Source of the DNA: JBBAGC01 sp964491265
GTDB taxonomy: Bacteria > Spirochaetota > UBA4802 > UBA5550
DNA: 64,000 nucleotides
Direction of reading: 5' to 3'
NCBI GenBank assembly: GCA_964491265.1
Contig: CAZBFP010000003.1
Span: 124,001-188,000, forward strand
This document shows positions 52,917 through 61,879 of this stretch, one piece after another (the first letter of the stretch is position 1; every line of letters begins with the position of its first letter). A program made the position numbers and the translations under genes. The notes beneath the pieces were generated by a model that had not been told where the DNA came from, ran no database searches, and saw only the letters and a list, made by a program, of their open reading frames with translations.

Positions 52917-53426
52917 ATGGATAATGCTAAGGATATTGCTGAATTAGTTCAAACAAAAATATTTTCTATTCGTGGTATAAAGGTAATGCTGGATAGTGAT
53001 ATAGCTGAATTGTATGGTGTGGAAACCAAGCGTATTAATGAGGCTGTAAAAAATAATACTGATAAGTTTCCGGATGATTTTTTATTTGAGCTTACCAGTG
53101 AAGAATTTAATAACTTGAAGTCGAAATTTTCGACCTCAAGTTGGGGCGGTAGAAGGCATATCCCTAAGGCTTTTACTGAACAGGGAGTTTATATGCTTGC
53201 CACAATATTAAAAAGCCCTGCTGCAACAAAGGTTACAGTTGCTATAATGAGGGCTTTTGTTATATTGAGACAGTTTTCATTAACATACGGGGATATCGCA
53301 GAAAAAATAATAAATATTGATCACAGGTTGTCAGAGCATGATGAATTGATTGATAAAATAATTTCTGCTATTAATGATCTGATAAAAGTAACGAAAGATA
53401 ATGAAACAAAAAGAATCGGGTTTTAA
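52917..53426 (+). CDS. ORF6N-domain protein
   Basis: The 169-residue protein has an ORF6N domain (FSIRGIKVMLDSDIAELYGV, ETKRINEAVKNNTDKFPDDF, then AFTEQGVYMLATILKS) and a C-terminal coiled coil (NIDHRLSEHDELIDKIISAI). ORF6N is a DNA-binding domain of phage anti-repressor type. GAGAG precedes the ATG. Function in chromosomes is unclear. Confidence 0.82.
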   Translation: MDNAKDIAELVQTKIFSIRGIKVMLDSDIAELYGVETKRINEAVKNNTDKFPDDFLFELTSEEFNNLKSKFSTSSWGGRRHIPKAFTEQGVYMLATILKSPAATKVTVAIMRAFVILRQFSLTYGDIAEKIINIDHRLSEHDELIDKIISAINDLIKVTKDNETKRIGF

Positions 53427-53464
53427 AAAGAAAGGTGTAAACCATTCGAACCATTAACGCGGGT

Positions 53465-53555
53465 GGTTTTAACAGTTGAAAGTTAAAGGTCAAAAGTTGA
53501 AAGTTACTATCACAAACTTTCACCTTTCATCTTTCATCTTTCACCTTTTTTTAAA
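53465..53555. repeat. GTTGAAAGTT / CTTTCACC inverted repeat block
   Basis: Several GTTGAAAGTTAAAG-type words face AACTTTCACCTTTCATCTTT-type words with a short loop, ending in T7. It could act as a terminator after the ORF6N gene. Confidence 0.5.
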
Positions 53556-53575
53556 ACAAAACTTGAGGTAATATA

Positions 53576-53935
53576 ATGAGTAAACTGACTGTAGATCATG
53601 TTTTTACATCTGAATCGGTAAGTGAAGGGCACCCTGACAAGGTCTGTGATATTATATCCGATTCTATTCTTGATGCATGCATAAAACTTGACCCGAAAAG
53701 CCGGGTTGCATGTGAAACTTTTGTTTCAACCAATTTTGTAGGCAATGCCGGTGAAATAACCTGTAGCGGCTGGGATAAAATTGATCCGGAGAAAATAGTA
53801 AGGGAACTGGGCCTGCTTAACCCGCAGGGGTGGAAATACCGGGATACAGCAGCTTACGGGTATTTTGGAAGGGATTTGTTTCCATGGGGGAAGGTTGATA
53901 AGGCGGATGATTTAAGAAGAGTGATAGTGATTTAA
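53576..53935 (+). pseudogene. metK: metK with central deletion (copy A)
   Basis: Residues 1-80 (SKLTVDHVFTSESVSEGHPD to DPEKIVR) are fused in frame to the last ~39 residues (ELGLLNPQGWKYRDTAAYG...). The full enzyme is encoded at 62666-63847 (393 residues), so about 274 residues are missing. The joint falls on TAAGG, present at both parental sites. Flanking DNA on both sides also matches copy B. Confidence 0.9.
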
Positions 53936-54039
53936 TTGATGATAATGGACAATTTGAGAGAATTACCTAGATGAGAAATTGAACAGAAAAAAGATTTATA
54001 ATTATACAGGTACATTTTGGGGTTTATAAGGGAATAATA

Positions 54040-55030
54040 ATGAATTTAAACAGAAAAAAAGTACTGGTTACAGGCGCTGACGGTTTTATAGGGAGCCACC
54101 TGGTTGAATCTCTTATGGACGAAGGCGCGGAGGTGAGAGCGTTTACTTATTATAACTCCTTCAATACCTGGGGCTGGCTTGACACATTCCCGGCAGAAAA
54201 GCTTGAAAAAATAGAAATATTTTCGGGTGATATCAGAGACCCCAATGGTGTAAGAAAATCAATGGAGGGGGTTGATGTAGTATTCCATCTTGCGGCTTTA
54301 ATTGCAATACCATTCAGCTACCATTCACCAGACAGCTATGTTGACACTAATATTAAAGGCACATTGAATGTGCTGCAAGCAGCCCGCGATCTAAAAACAG
54401 AAAGAATTCTTGTCACAAGCACTTCAGAGGTATACGGAACAGCTAAATATAGACGAAGACCATCCCTTCCAGGGGCAGTCTCCATATAGCGCGACAAAAA
54501 TCGGCGCTGACAGAATCGCTGAATCTTTTTACCGCAGTTTTGATTTGCCCGTAACCATAGTAAGGCCCTTTAATACCTATGGCCCCAGGCAGTCAGCCAG
54601 GGCTGTAATACCTACAATAATACTTCAGTTGTTATCGGGTCAAAAAAACATTAAGCTTGGCAGCATTCATCCCACACGTGACTTTAATTATGTAAAAGAT
54701 ACTGTTGCCGGTTTTATTGCTATTGCTAAAGAAGACAGAACAATAGGTGAAGAGATTAATATTGCAACTCAGGATGAAATATCAATAGGTGAACTTGCTG
54801 ATGAATTGATTCGCCAGATAAATCCTGAAGCTGAAATTATTACAGATGAAGTGAGACTGAGGCCTGAAAAAAGTGAAGTGGAAAGACTATTGGGAAGTAA
54901 AGTGAAAATTCAAAATCTGACAGACTGGAAGCCGCAATTCAGTTTTGAAGAAGGTTTAAAAGAAACTATTGAATGGTTTAAAAAACCTGAAAATGTAAAA
55001 CAGTATAAGTCAGGTATCTACAATGTCTGA
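54040..55030 (+). pseudogene. legB: legB-like NAD-dependent dehydratase, frameshifted
   Basis: The N-terminal frame (KVLVTGADGFIGSHLVESLM, EVRAFTYYNSFNTWGWLDTF) ends out of frame at 54489. The rest (IDEDHPFQGQSPYSATKIGA to the end) is open in another frame to 55030. The YSATK catalytic motif is in the second frame. The shift lies at about 54446-54450 (AAATATAGACGAAGAC). The length is 991 nt, consistent with loss of 8 nt from a 332-codon gene. The family makes 4,6-dehydrated UDP-sugars for legionaminic acid. AAGGGAATA precedes the start. Confidence 0.85.
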
Positions 55031-56171
55031 AATTTTTAGCAGAACAATCACATTTATCCATGAACTCTACGGCACTGACCAGCCTATACAGCTCCATGAG
55101 CCTGTATTCCGCGGCAATGAAAAAAAATATCTTAATGAGTGCATAGATTCAACATTTGTTAGTTCTGTAGGTAAATTTGTTGATCTCTTTGAGAAGAGGA
55201 TCTGTGAATATACAGGTGCCTTAAATGCTGTGGTAACTGTTAATGGAACAGCGGCTCTCCATGCAGCATTAACGCTGTGCGGGGTAGAGTACGAAGACGA
55301 GATAGTTACTCAGCCCCTTACATTTATAGCCACTGCAAACGCAATAAGCTATGCAGGCGCAAAGCCTCTATTTGTTGATGTAGACAGAGATACCATGGGG
55401 CTTTCCCCGGATAAACTTGATAATTTTTTAAAAAATAACTGCAAATTAAAAAAAGACGGTTATACCTACAACAGGCTTACCGGTAAAAGAATAAAAGCTT
55501 GCGTACCCATGCATACATTCGGACACCCTGCCAGGATTGAAGAGATAGCTGAAATATGTTCAAAGTATAATATTGATCTCATTGAAGATGCTGCTGAATC
55601 TTTAGGGTCATATTCTAATGGCAGGCATACCGGGCTTTTCGGTAAAATTGGTGTGCTCAGTTTTAACGGGAATAAAATACTCACCACCGGCGGCGGGGGG
55701 ATGATTATAACAAATGATACTGAGATTGGCAGACACGCAAAACATTTAACAACCACTGCTAAACTCCCCCACAAATGGGAGTTTGTGCATGATGAAGTGG
55801 GCTTTAATTACAGGATGCCCAACATAAATGCAGCCCTGGGCTGCGCCCAGCTTGAATTGCTCCCTGAGTTTATTAAAGAGAAAAGATTTATAGCTGAAGA
55901 ATATAAAAAGTTTTTTAATGAGGCAGGTATCGACTTCTTTGCTGAACGTGAAGAGACAGTTCCAAATTACTGGCTCAACGCCCTTATATTAAAAAACCGG
56001 GATGAGCGGGATTCCTTCCTTGAAGAGACAAACAGTAATGGTGTAATGACAAGGCCTGTATGGACGCTTATGAACAGACTGCAAATGTATAAAGATTGTT
56101 ACTGCAGCAATATTGAAAACTCTAAATGGCTTGAAGAGAGGGTGGTAAATATTCCTAGCGGGGTCAGGTAA
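55023..56171 (+). CDS. legC: LegC-type aminotransferase
   Basis: The 382-residue DegT/DnrJ-type enzyme has HEPVFRGNEKKYLNECIDST, NGTAALHAALTLCG, the PLP-Lys motif FNGNKILTTGGGG and a complete C-terminus ending NIPSGVR. LegC aminates the sugar produced by LegB in legionaminic-acid synthesis. Its start overlaps the legB end by 8 nt. Confidence 0.85.
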   Translation: MSEIFSRTITFIHELYGTDQPIQLHEPVFRGNEKKYLNECIDSTFVSSVGKFVDLFEKRICEYTGALNAVVTVNGTAALHAALTLCGVEYEDEIVTQPLTFIATANAISYAGAKPLFVDVDRDTMGLSPDKLDNFLKNNCKLKKDGYTYNRLTGKRIKACVPMHTFGHPARIEEIAEICSKYNIDLIEDAAESLGSYSNGRHTGLFGKIGVLSFNGNKILTTGGGGMIITNDTEIGRHAKHLTTTAKLPHKWEFVHDEVGFNYRMPNINAALGCAQLELLPEFIKEKRFIAEEYKKFFNEAGIDFFAEREETVPNYWLNALILKNRDERDSFLEETNSNGVMTRPVWTLMNRLQMYKDCYCSNIENSKWLEERVVNIPSGVR

Positions 56172-56195
56172 TATAAAATTTAATCAGATGATTAT

Positions 56196-56253
56196 TTTGT
56201 CTGAGTATGGTGCGCGTTGTCATTTGAAAAAACTTAAAAATATAAATTTGTGT
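56196..56253 (+). pseudogene. Winged-helix fragment (AlbA-type family)
   Basis: TTGTCTGAGTATGGTGCGCG then TTGTCATTTGAAAAAACTTA matches 47322-47380 at about 80 percent by eye. It lies directly after legC. No start. Confidence 0.55.
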
Positions 56254-56449
56254 TCATATGCAGTAGTGAGTGATGAACCGGCAGGAATAAATGGTTCGCT
56301 ACAGAGAAAGGGTCAGTTTTTGAGGGATGCAAAGGCAGGAAGGAACTGCCTGTGCGTTAAAAAAGAATTGTTTTTTATTGATTTATGTTTAAGAAGTGGT
56401 TAATTTCAAAGGATATCTTTTGAAATTATTTCAACTGAGAGAGGCAATA

Positions 56450-56701
56450 ATGTATGCAATAGAATTTATAACATCAATCAAAAATGGTATTGTGCATATT
56501 CCGGATCGGTATAAAGAGCTGCAGCAAAAGGAGTCTGTTAAAATCTTAATTCTGGTGGAAGAACAGGGCAAAGATATTAAGTATGATGTAAATGATATGA
56601 AAAAGTCTGAAATGTCTGATAATACTGATAATTTTTTTGATAAATTTCAAATTGATCTAACTGATTATAATTTCAGCAGAGATGAAGCAAATGCCAGGTA
56701 A
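56450..56701 (+). CDS. Antitoxin-like protein of a PIN toxin
   Basis: ATG at 56450 with GAGAGG upstream. The 83-residue product (MYAIEFITSIKNGIVHIPDR, then SVKILILVEEQGKDIKYDVN) has a beta-rich start and a flexible acidic tail. It overlaps the following PIN gene by 20 nt, as antitoxin-toxin pairs do. Confidence 0.65.
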   Translation: MYAIEFITSIKNGIVHIPDRYKELQQKESVKILILVEEQGKDIKYDVNDMKKSEMSDNTDNFFDKFQIDLTDYNFSRDEANAR

Positions 56702-57095
56702 TAAATTTATTGATACAAATATATTATTGTATCTGCTTTCAAATGATAGTTATAAAAAAACATTGTCCAAAAAAATTATCAGGGAAAATTGCTGCATTAG
56801 TACACAGGTAATGGGAGAATTTTCTAATGTTTGTCTTAGAAAATTTAACATGTCACTTGCAGATACAGAGGCTGCATTAAGAAAAATTGTTGAGATTGTA
56901 AATGTTGTTGTTTTAAATGATGAAACTATTTTCTTTGCTTTAAAACTGAAACAGAAATATAAATTTCAGTTTTTTGATTCTCTTGTTTTAGCTGCTGCGA
57001 TTGAAAACAATTGCACTGTTTTATATAGTGAGGATATGCAGCATAAACAGATTATTGAAAATAAATTGGAGATAATAAATCCTTATATAGTTTAA
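56682..57095 (+). CDS. PIN-domain toxin (VapC-like)
   Basis: The 137-residue protein has the PIN start KFIDTNILLYLLSNDSYKK, an acidic patch (EFSNVCLRKF), FQFFDSLVLAAAIENNCTVL, and SEDMQHKQIIENKLEIINPY at the end. A Met three codons in (56691) is an alternative start. The AlbA-type fragment begins 6 nt after its stop. Confidence 0.85.
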   Translation: MKQMPGNKFIDTNILLYLLSNDSYKKTLSKKIIRENCCISTQVMGEFSNVCLRKFNMSLADTEAALRKIVEIVNVVVLNDETIFFALKLKQKYKFQFFDSLVLAAAIENNCTVLYSEDMQHKQIIENKLEIINPYIV

Positions 57096-57101
57096 CAAGC
57101 A

Positions 57102-57419
57102 TGTTATGGATTAGCAGAACCGGTTTTTGAAGAGATGCAGGGCGGATTTCATGTTGTTGTTTATAAAAATTACGTCAGGAATCAGAATAAAACTTCAGCC
57201 GGGCTGGATAATGGGAGTTCGGTGAAAAGTTCGGTGAAAAGTTCGGTGAAAATTATTGAACTTATGAAAATAGAACCGGAAATAACCATCCCGCTTTTAT
57301 CTCTGGAAATTGGTATAACCCCGAGAGCGGTTGAAAAACAGATTGCAAAATTGCAGAAAGAGGGATTGATAAAGCGGATTGGTCCTGACAAGGGCGGACA
57401 CTGGGAAATCAATGATTGA
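57102..57419 (+). pseudogene. AlbA-type protein fragment with 12-bp repeats and winged helix
   Basis: The frame CYGLAEPVFEEMQGGFHVVV is the family segment before the linker. Then three AGTTCGGTGAAA units (S-S-V-K), and a winged helix with LSLEIGITPRAVEKQIAKLQ and KRIGPDKGGHWEIND. No start codon before the first residues; truncated at the joint. Confidence 0.65.
57216..57251 (+). repeat. Three tandem AGTTCGGTGAAA units
   Basis: Three exact 12-bp units encoding S-S-V-K in the linker of the fragment. Confidence 0.9.
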
Positions 57420-57440
57420 AGAGATAATCCGGGAGTTTTG

Positions 57441-58013
57441 ATGAAAGAAAAGATTTTACTCATAGGCGGCGGGTGACATTGTAAATCCTGTATTGACGTG
57501 ATAGAACAGGAAAATCGTTTTGTCATTGAAGGCATAATCGACAGGAGGGAATTAATCGGGCAAAGTGTTCTCGGTTATAGCATAATTGATTGTGATGAGA
57601 ATATTGAAAAATATAAAAATATAAAGAATGCTATAGTTACTACAGGGCAGATAAAGTCCCCTGAAGCCAGAATTCGGTTATTTGATTTTTATCGGGATGC
57701 GGGTTTTACCATGCCTATTGTAGTTTCTCCGCTGGCTTATGTTTCGAAGCATGCAGAAATTGGAGAAGGAACAATAATAATGCACCATGTACTTGTTAAT
57801 TCAGGAGCAAAAATTGGGGTTAACTGCATTATTAACAGCAAGGCACTTATTGAACATGACGCAGTTGTCGGAAATAATTGCCATATAAGTACAGCTGCTG
57901 TAGTCAATGGCGGGACAATTATATCTGACAATTCATTTTTCGGTAGTAATGCTGTTTCAAAAGAGTATAGCTCTCCGGATATATTTGTTAAAGCGGGAAG
58001 TGTTGTAAAATGA
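57441..58013 (+). pseudogene. neuD-like acetyltransferase with in-frame TGA at codon 12
   Basis: ATG at 57441 with GGGAG 6 nt upstream. The frame MKEKILLIGGG is followed by TGA (57474) and then HCKSCIDVIEQENRFVIEGI, a PglD/NeuD N-terminus where GGA would be expected. The rest (SPLAYVSKHAEIGEGTIIMH, then SKALIEHDAVVGNNCHISTA) is a left-handed beta-helix acetyltransferase. A GTG at 57498 could restart translation and make a 171-residue protein lacking the first strand. It overlaps neuB by 4 nt. Confidence 0.8.
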
Positions 58014-59008
58014 AAAGAATTTTTATTATCGCAGAAGCAGGTGTAAATCACAACGGCGAGATTAATATAGCAAAAAAACTGATTGATGCAGCAGCTGAAG
58101 CTGGAGCCGATGCTGTTAAATTTCAGACTTTTAAAGCTAAAAAACTGGTTTCAAAAAATACGCAGAAGGCTGAATATCAGAAACAGACCACTGAGAAAGA
58201 TGAAAGCCAGTTTGACATGATAAAAAAGCTTGAATTGGATAAAGCAGCCCATGAAGAGCTTATTGCATATTGTAAGTTGAAAAATATAATGTTTATGTCC
58301 ACACCATTTGACAGTGACAGCATTGAACTATTGAATAATTTCGGCATGACTATCTTTAAAATCCCGAGCGGGGAGATTACAAATCTTCCATATCTGAGAC
58401 AGATTGGAAGACTTGGTAAAAAGGTTATCCTTTCAACAGGTATGGCAGATATAGGTGAGATAGAGGATGCAATTAATATACTCATTGAATCCGGAACTTC
58501 TAAAGACGACATTACTATGCTTCATGCTACAACTGAATACCCGGCACCAATAGAGGATGTCAATCTTAAGGCAATGATAACAATAGGTGAAACTTTTGAT
58601 ATATCTTACGGATATAGCGACCATACACCAGGCATTGAAATCCCCATAGCTGCCGCGGCACTTGGCGCTTCAGTTATTGAAAAACATTTTACCCTGGGCA
58701 GAAACATGGAGGGACCTGATCATAAAGCAAGCCTTGAACCGGATGAGCTTAAAGCAATGATAAAGGCGATCCGCAATATAGAAAAAGCTTTAGGCAATGG
58801 CATTAAAAAACCTTCTCCGTCAGAACTGAAAAATAAAGAGATTGCACGTAAAAGTATTGTTGCAGCAGCAGTGATAAAAAAAGGTGAAATTTTTACAGAA
58901 AATAATATCACTGTAAAGCGTCCGGGGAATGGCATAAGTCCAATGAAGTGGGATGAAATAATTGGGACTGCTGCTCAAAAAGATTATGAAGAAGATGAAC
59001 TGATATGA
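58010..59008 (+). CDS. NeuB/LegI-type sialic-acid-like synthase
   Basis: The 332-residue protein has a TIM-barrel start (IFIIAEAGVNHNGEINIAKK), LMAMSTP-like FMSTPFDSDSIELLNNFGM, the GYSDHTPGIEIPIAAAALGA motif, IEKHFTLGRNMEGPDHKASL and a C-terminal SAF domain (RKSIVAAAVIKKGEIFTENN). It condenses a hexose-like sugar with phosphoenolpyruvate to make legionaminic or neuraminic acid. It overlaps neuD and the ORF6N gene by 4 nt each. Confidence 0.9.
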   Translation: MKRIFIIAEAGVNHNGEINIAKKLIDAAAEAGADAVKFQTFKAKKLVSKNTQKAEYQKQTTEKDESQFDMIKKLELDKAAHEELIAYCKLKNIMFMSTPFDSDSIELLNNFGMTIFKIPSGEITNLPYLRQIGRLGKKVILSTGMADIGEIEDAINILIESGTSKDDITMLHATTEYPAPIEDVNLKAMITIGETFDISYGYSDHTPGIEIPIAAAALGASVIEKHFTLGRNMEGPDHKASLEPDELKAMIKAIRNIEKALGNGIKKPSPSELKNKEIARKSIVAAAVIKKGEIFTENNITVKRPGNGISPMKWDEIIGTAAQKDYEEDELI

Positions 59009-59892
59009 ATGAATTAATTATCGCAGAGAATCAAACCATACAAGATAAAATATATACTTTAAGAGATGTGCAGGTTATGGTAGATAGAGATCTGGCTGAA
59101 CTGTATGGGGTTGAAACAAGAAGGTTAAATGAGCAGGTAAAAAGAAATATTGAAAGATTTCCGGATGAATTTATGTTTCAAATGACAAAAGAGGAATTTG
59201 AAAATTGGAAGTCGCAAATTGCGACATCCAATAAGGAAATAATGGGTTTGAGAAAAATACCCTTTGTGTTTACTGAACAGGGTGTTTCCATGTTGAGCGC
59301 TGTGTTAAAAAGCCAGACTGCAGTACAAACAAGTATTCAGATAATTAAAAGTTTTATAAATATGAGAAAATTTTTGCAGAATAATGCTTCATTGTTTGCA
59401 AGAATAGATACTATCGAAAAAAGACAAATTGCCTATGAAATAAAAAATGACACAAAAGTAGCTACGATCTTAAATGAAATAGAAAAAAAGGGAATTCCTC
59501 AAAAACAACACATCTTTTACGATGGCCAGATATTCGATGCGTATCTTTTCGTAAGTGATATTATAAAACGGGCAAAAAAATCTATAAAACTTATAGATAA
59601 CTATGTAGATGAAAGCACTTTAATATTGTTTACTAAAAGAGATGTTAATGTAAGCATGAAAATATATACAAAAACTATCTCCAGGCAATTAATCTTAGAC
59701 CTGGAAAAACATAATTCTCAATACCGGAAAATTGAGATAGAAAAATTTGATCTATCTCATGATCGATTTTTAATAATAGATGGAAAGGATATATACCATT
59801 TCGGGGCAAGTCTAAAAGATCTTGGGAAAAAATGGTTTGCTGTGTCCAGAATGGATGTAAATTCTTTTGAATTATTAGGGAAGCTTAAATGA
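59005..59892 (+). CDS. ORF6N protein with phospholipase-D-like C-terminal domain
   Basis: The 295-residue protein has an ORF6N domain (YTLRDVQVMVDRDLAELYGV, ERFPDEFMFQMTKEEFENWK, then VFTEQGVSMLSAVLKS). A helical middle follows (FARIDTIEKRQIAYEIKND), then a PLD-like fold with FDAYLFVSDIIKRAKKSIKL, DNYVDESTLILFTKR and SHDRFLIIDGKDIYHFGASL. The usual HxK motif reads H-x-R here. It lies inside a sugar operon with 4-nt ATGA overlaps at both ends, so it is translated with neuB and legG. Its role there is unknown. Confidence 0.85.
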   Translation: MNELIIAENQTIQDKIYTLRDVQVMVDRDLAELYGVETRRLNEQVKRNIERFPDEFMFQMTKEEFENWKSQIATSNKEIMGLRKIPFVFTEQGVSMLSAVLKSQTAVQTSIQIIKSFINMRKFLQNNASLFARIDTIEKRQIAYEIKNDTKVATILNEIEKKGIPQKQHIFYDGQIFDAYLFVSDIIKRAKKSIKLIDNYVDESTLILFTKRDVNVSMKIYTKTISRQLILDLEKHNSQYRKIEIEKFDLSHDRFLIIDGKDIYHFGASLKDLGKKWFAVSRMDVNSFELLGKLK

Positions 59893-61052
59893 AACGGGAA
59901 ATATGCGTAGTAACAGGAACCAGGGCGGAGTATGGTCTTCTCTATTGGCTGATGAAAGAAATCGAGGCAGATGATAATCTGCAGCTTCAGATTATTGCTA
60001 CAGGGATGCATCTGAGTCCGGAATTCGGGTTAACCTACAGAGAGATAGAGAAGGATTTTGTTATAGATAAAAAGATAGAAATGCTTCTCTCTTCAGATAC
60101 TCCAATCGGTATCTCTAAATCTATGGGGCTTGCACAGATATCATTCGCAGAAGCTTATGAGGATCTTAAACCTGATATAGTTGTGGTTCTCGGTGACAGA
60201 TATGAAATTTTCAGTGCAGTAAGTGCGGCAATGATAGCACGAATCCCCATAGCCTATATTCATGGAGGTGAAACAACCGAAGGCGCCTTTGATGAAGCTA
60301 TACGGCATAGTATAACAAAAATGAGCCATCTTCACTTTACTGCTGCTGAAATATATAGAAAACGTGTTATTCAGCTTGGAGAAAACCCTGACAGAGTTTT
60401 TAACGTCGGGGGCATGGGGATTGAAAATATAAAAAGATTAAATCTTCTTGGCAAAGATAAACTGGAAAGTGAGATTAAATTTAAATTCGGAAAGAGAAAT
60501 ATTCTTGTCACATTTCACCCTGTAACACTTGAATCATCTACAGCAGAAATTCAGTTTAGAAACCTTCTTGATGCTATTGATGAACTTCCGGATATGAAAA
60601 TTATTTTTACTAAAGCCAACAGTGATACTGATGGCCGAATAATAAATATGATGATTGATGAATATGTTAAAAAAAATTCAGACAAGGCAATCTGTTTTAC
60701 GTCAATGGGGCAGCTAAGATACCTGAGCACATTGCAATATGTTGATGCTGTTGTCGGAAACAGCTCAAGCGGTTTAGCTGAAGCCCCGACTTTTAAGATC
60801 GGCACCATCAACATCGGTGATAGACAAAAGGGGCGTATCAAAGCTGTAAGCGTAATGGATTGTGAACCAATTAAGGATAAAGTACTCATTGCTTTTGAAA
60901 AATTATATAGCAGCGATTTTAAGGAGATATTAAAAACAGTCAGAAATCCTTATGGAGATGGGATGGCAAGCAGAAAAATAATTGAAATTATTTTAAATAC
61001 TGATTTGCAGGATATTCTTAAAAAATCTTTCTATGATATAAAAATTAATTGA
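59889..61052 (+). CDS. UDP-GlcNAc/diNAcBac 2-epimerase (hydrolysing), NeuC/LegG-type
   Basis: The 387-residue protein has VVTGTRAEYGLLYWLMKEIE, VVVLGDRYEIFSAVSAAMIA, HGGETTEGAFDEAIRHSITK, HFTAAEIYRKRVIQLGENPD and GNSSSGLAEAPTFKIGTINI, the NeuC/LegG pattern. It releases N-acetylmannosamine-like sugar for the NeuB/LegI step. It is the last gene of the operon before the second MarR copy. Confidence 0.9.
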   Translation: MKREICVVTGTRAEYGLLYWLMKEIEADDNLQLQIIATGMHLSPEFGLTYREIEKDFVIDKKIEMLLSSDTPIGISKSMGLAQISFAEAYEDLKPDIVVVLGDRYEIFSAVSAAMIARIPIAYIHGGETTEGAFDEAIRHSITKMSHLHFTAAEIYRKRVIQLGENPDRVFNVGGMGIENIKRLNLLGKDKLESEIKFKFGKRNILVTFHPVTLESSTAEIQFRNLLDAIDELPDMKIIFTKANSDTDGRIINMMIDEYVKKNSDKAICFTSMGQLRYLSTLQYVDAVVGNSSSGLAEAPTFKIGTINIGDRQKGRIKAVSVMDCEPIKDKVLIAFEKLYSSDFKEILKTVRNPYGDGMASRKIIEIILNTDLQDILKKSFYDIKIN

Positions 61053-61208
61053 GTGATTAGAAAAAATAAAAAATCTGAAAATGGAATTTATACAGGCAAA
61101 ATAATAATCAACATCGGAGTCGCTGTGGCAAAATACAAAAATTTCACCATGATCTTCTGTGGCAAAAGAAAAAGTTTTAAAATTAAGCTCCAATAATCAG
61201 CTTTTAGC

Positions 61209-61252
61209 TTGACATAAAAACTCCACTATTATAATTGTTCACAACATGAACA
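61209..61252 (+). promoter_or_regulatory. Promoter and operator of EPS-type MarR gene, copy B
   Basis: TTGACA (61209-61214), TATAAT (61230-61235), then TGTTCA-CAACA-TGAACA (61236-61252) with the ATG at 61246. Identical to copy A over the whole block. Confidence 0.7.
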
Positions 61253-61590
61253 GAAATAAAGAAAATATATCCCTTGAGGATACCTACGCCATTTTTAAAG
61301 AGATTGAACGCTCTGGTGAGCTGTCCCAGCGCGATTTCGCGGGTAAGCTTGGCTACAGTCTTGGGAAAGTAAACTTTTTAATTAAAGCCCTTACTGAAAA
61401 GGGGCTTGTTAAAATGGAAAATTTTGCTAAAAGCAATAATAAAATGGGTTATAGATACGTTCTTACCCCCAGAGGGATAAGTGAAAAATATCAGATAACC
61501 GCTGATTTTTTAAAGCGGAAAGAGGCAGAGTTTATAAAGATGCAGATGGAGATTGAGGAGCTGCGGAAGGCACTTGGGTACGAGCAGTGA
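61246..61590 (+). CDS. MarR-family EPS-associated regulator, copy B
   Basis: The 114-residue protein is identical to copy A (51971) except for a few residues at the end (QMEIEELRKALGYEQ). The shared DNA starts about 67 nt before the ATG (61179). It is the start of the second direct repeat, downstream of legG. Confidence 0.85.
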   Translation: MNRNKENISLEDTYAIFKEIERSGELSQRDFAGKLGYSLGKVNFLIKALTEKGLVKMENFAKSNNKMGYRYVLTPRGISEKYQITADFLKRKEAEFIKMQMEIEELRKALGYEQ

Positions 61591-61700
61591 CCAGTCGCCG
61601 GTTATGAGGGGTTAAGGGTTAAAGATTAAGGGTGAAAGATTAAGGGTGAAAGATAAGGATTGGCCACAGAGGCGCGGAGTTCACAGAGGGATTTTTTTGG

Positions 61701-61862
61701 CTCACGCGGAGGCGTACTTCGGCTTCGCTTGCTTCGGCTTCGCTCAGCACAAGCAGTACGAGCAGCACGAGCAGTACGAGCAGCACGAGCAGTACGAGCA
61801 GCACGCTCAGTACGAGCAGCACGAGCAGTACGAGCAGCACGAGCAGTACGAGCAGCACGAGA
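61701..61862 (+). repeat. CGCGGAG end and 15-bp/9-bp array (locus 4, longest)
   Basis: CTCACGCGGAGGCG at 61701, then ACTTCGGCTTCGCTTGCTTC and about thirteen CACGAGCAG/TACGAGCAG units, one with CACGCTCAG. It leads into the complete GxxExxY gene. The 9-bp unit keeps the frame open, so an in-frame Gln/Glu/Tyr/His-rich extension is formally possible but not supported by a start signal. Confidence 0.9.
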
Positions 61863-61879
61863 AGCAGGGGAGTGTTTTT

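Noticed and set aside
57474..57476. TGA read as glycine or selenocysteine in neuD
   Set aside because: TGA is a working stop elsewhere here (for example hicB, which ends in TGATG at the hicA start). No SECIS-like structure was seen, and an alternative code would affect many genes. A nonsense mutation or sequence error is simpler.
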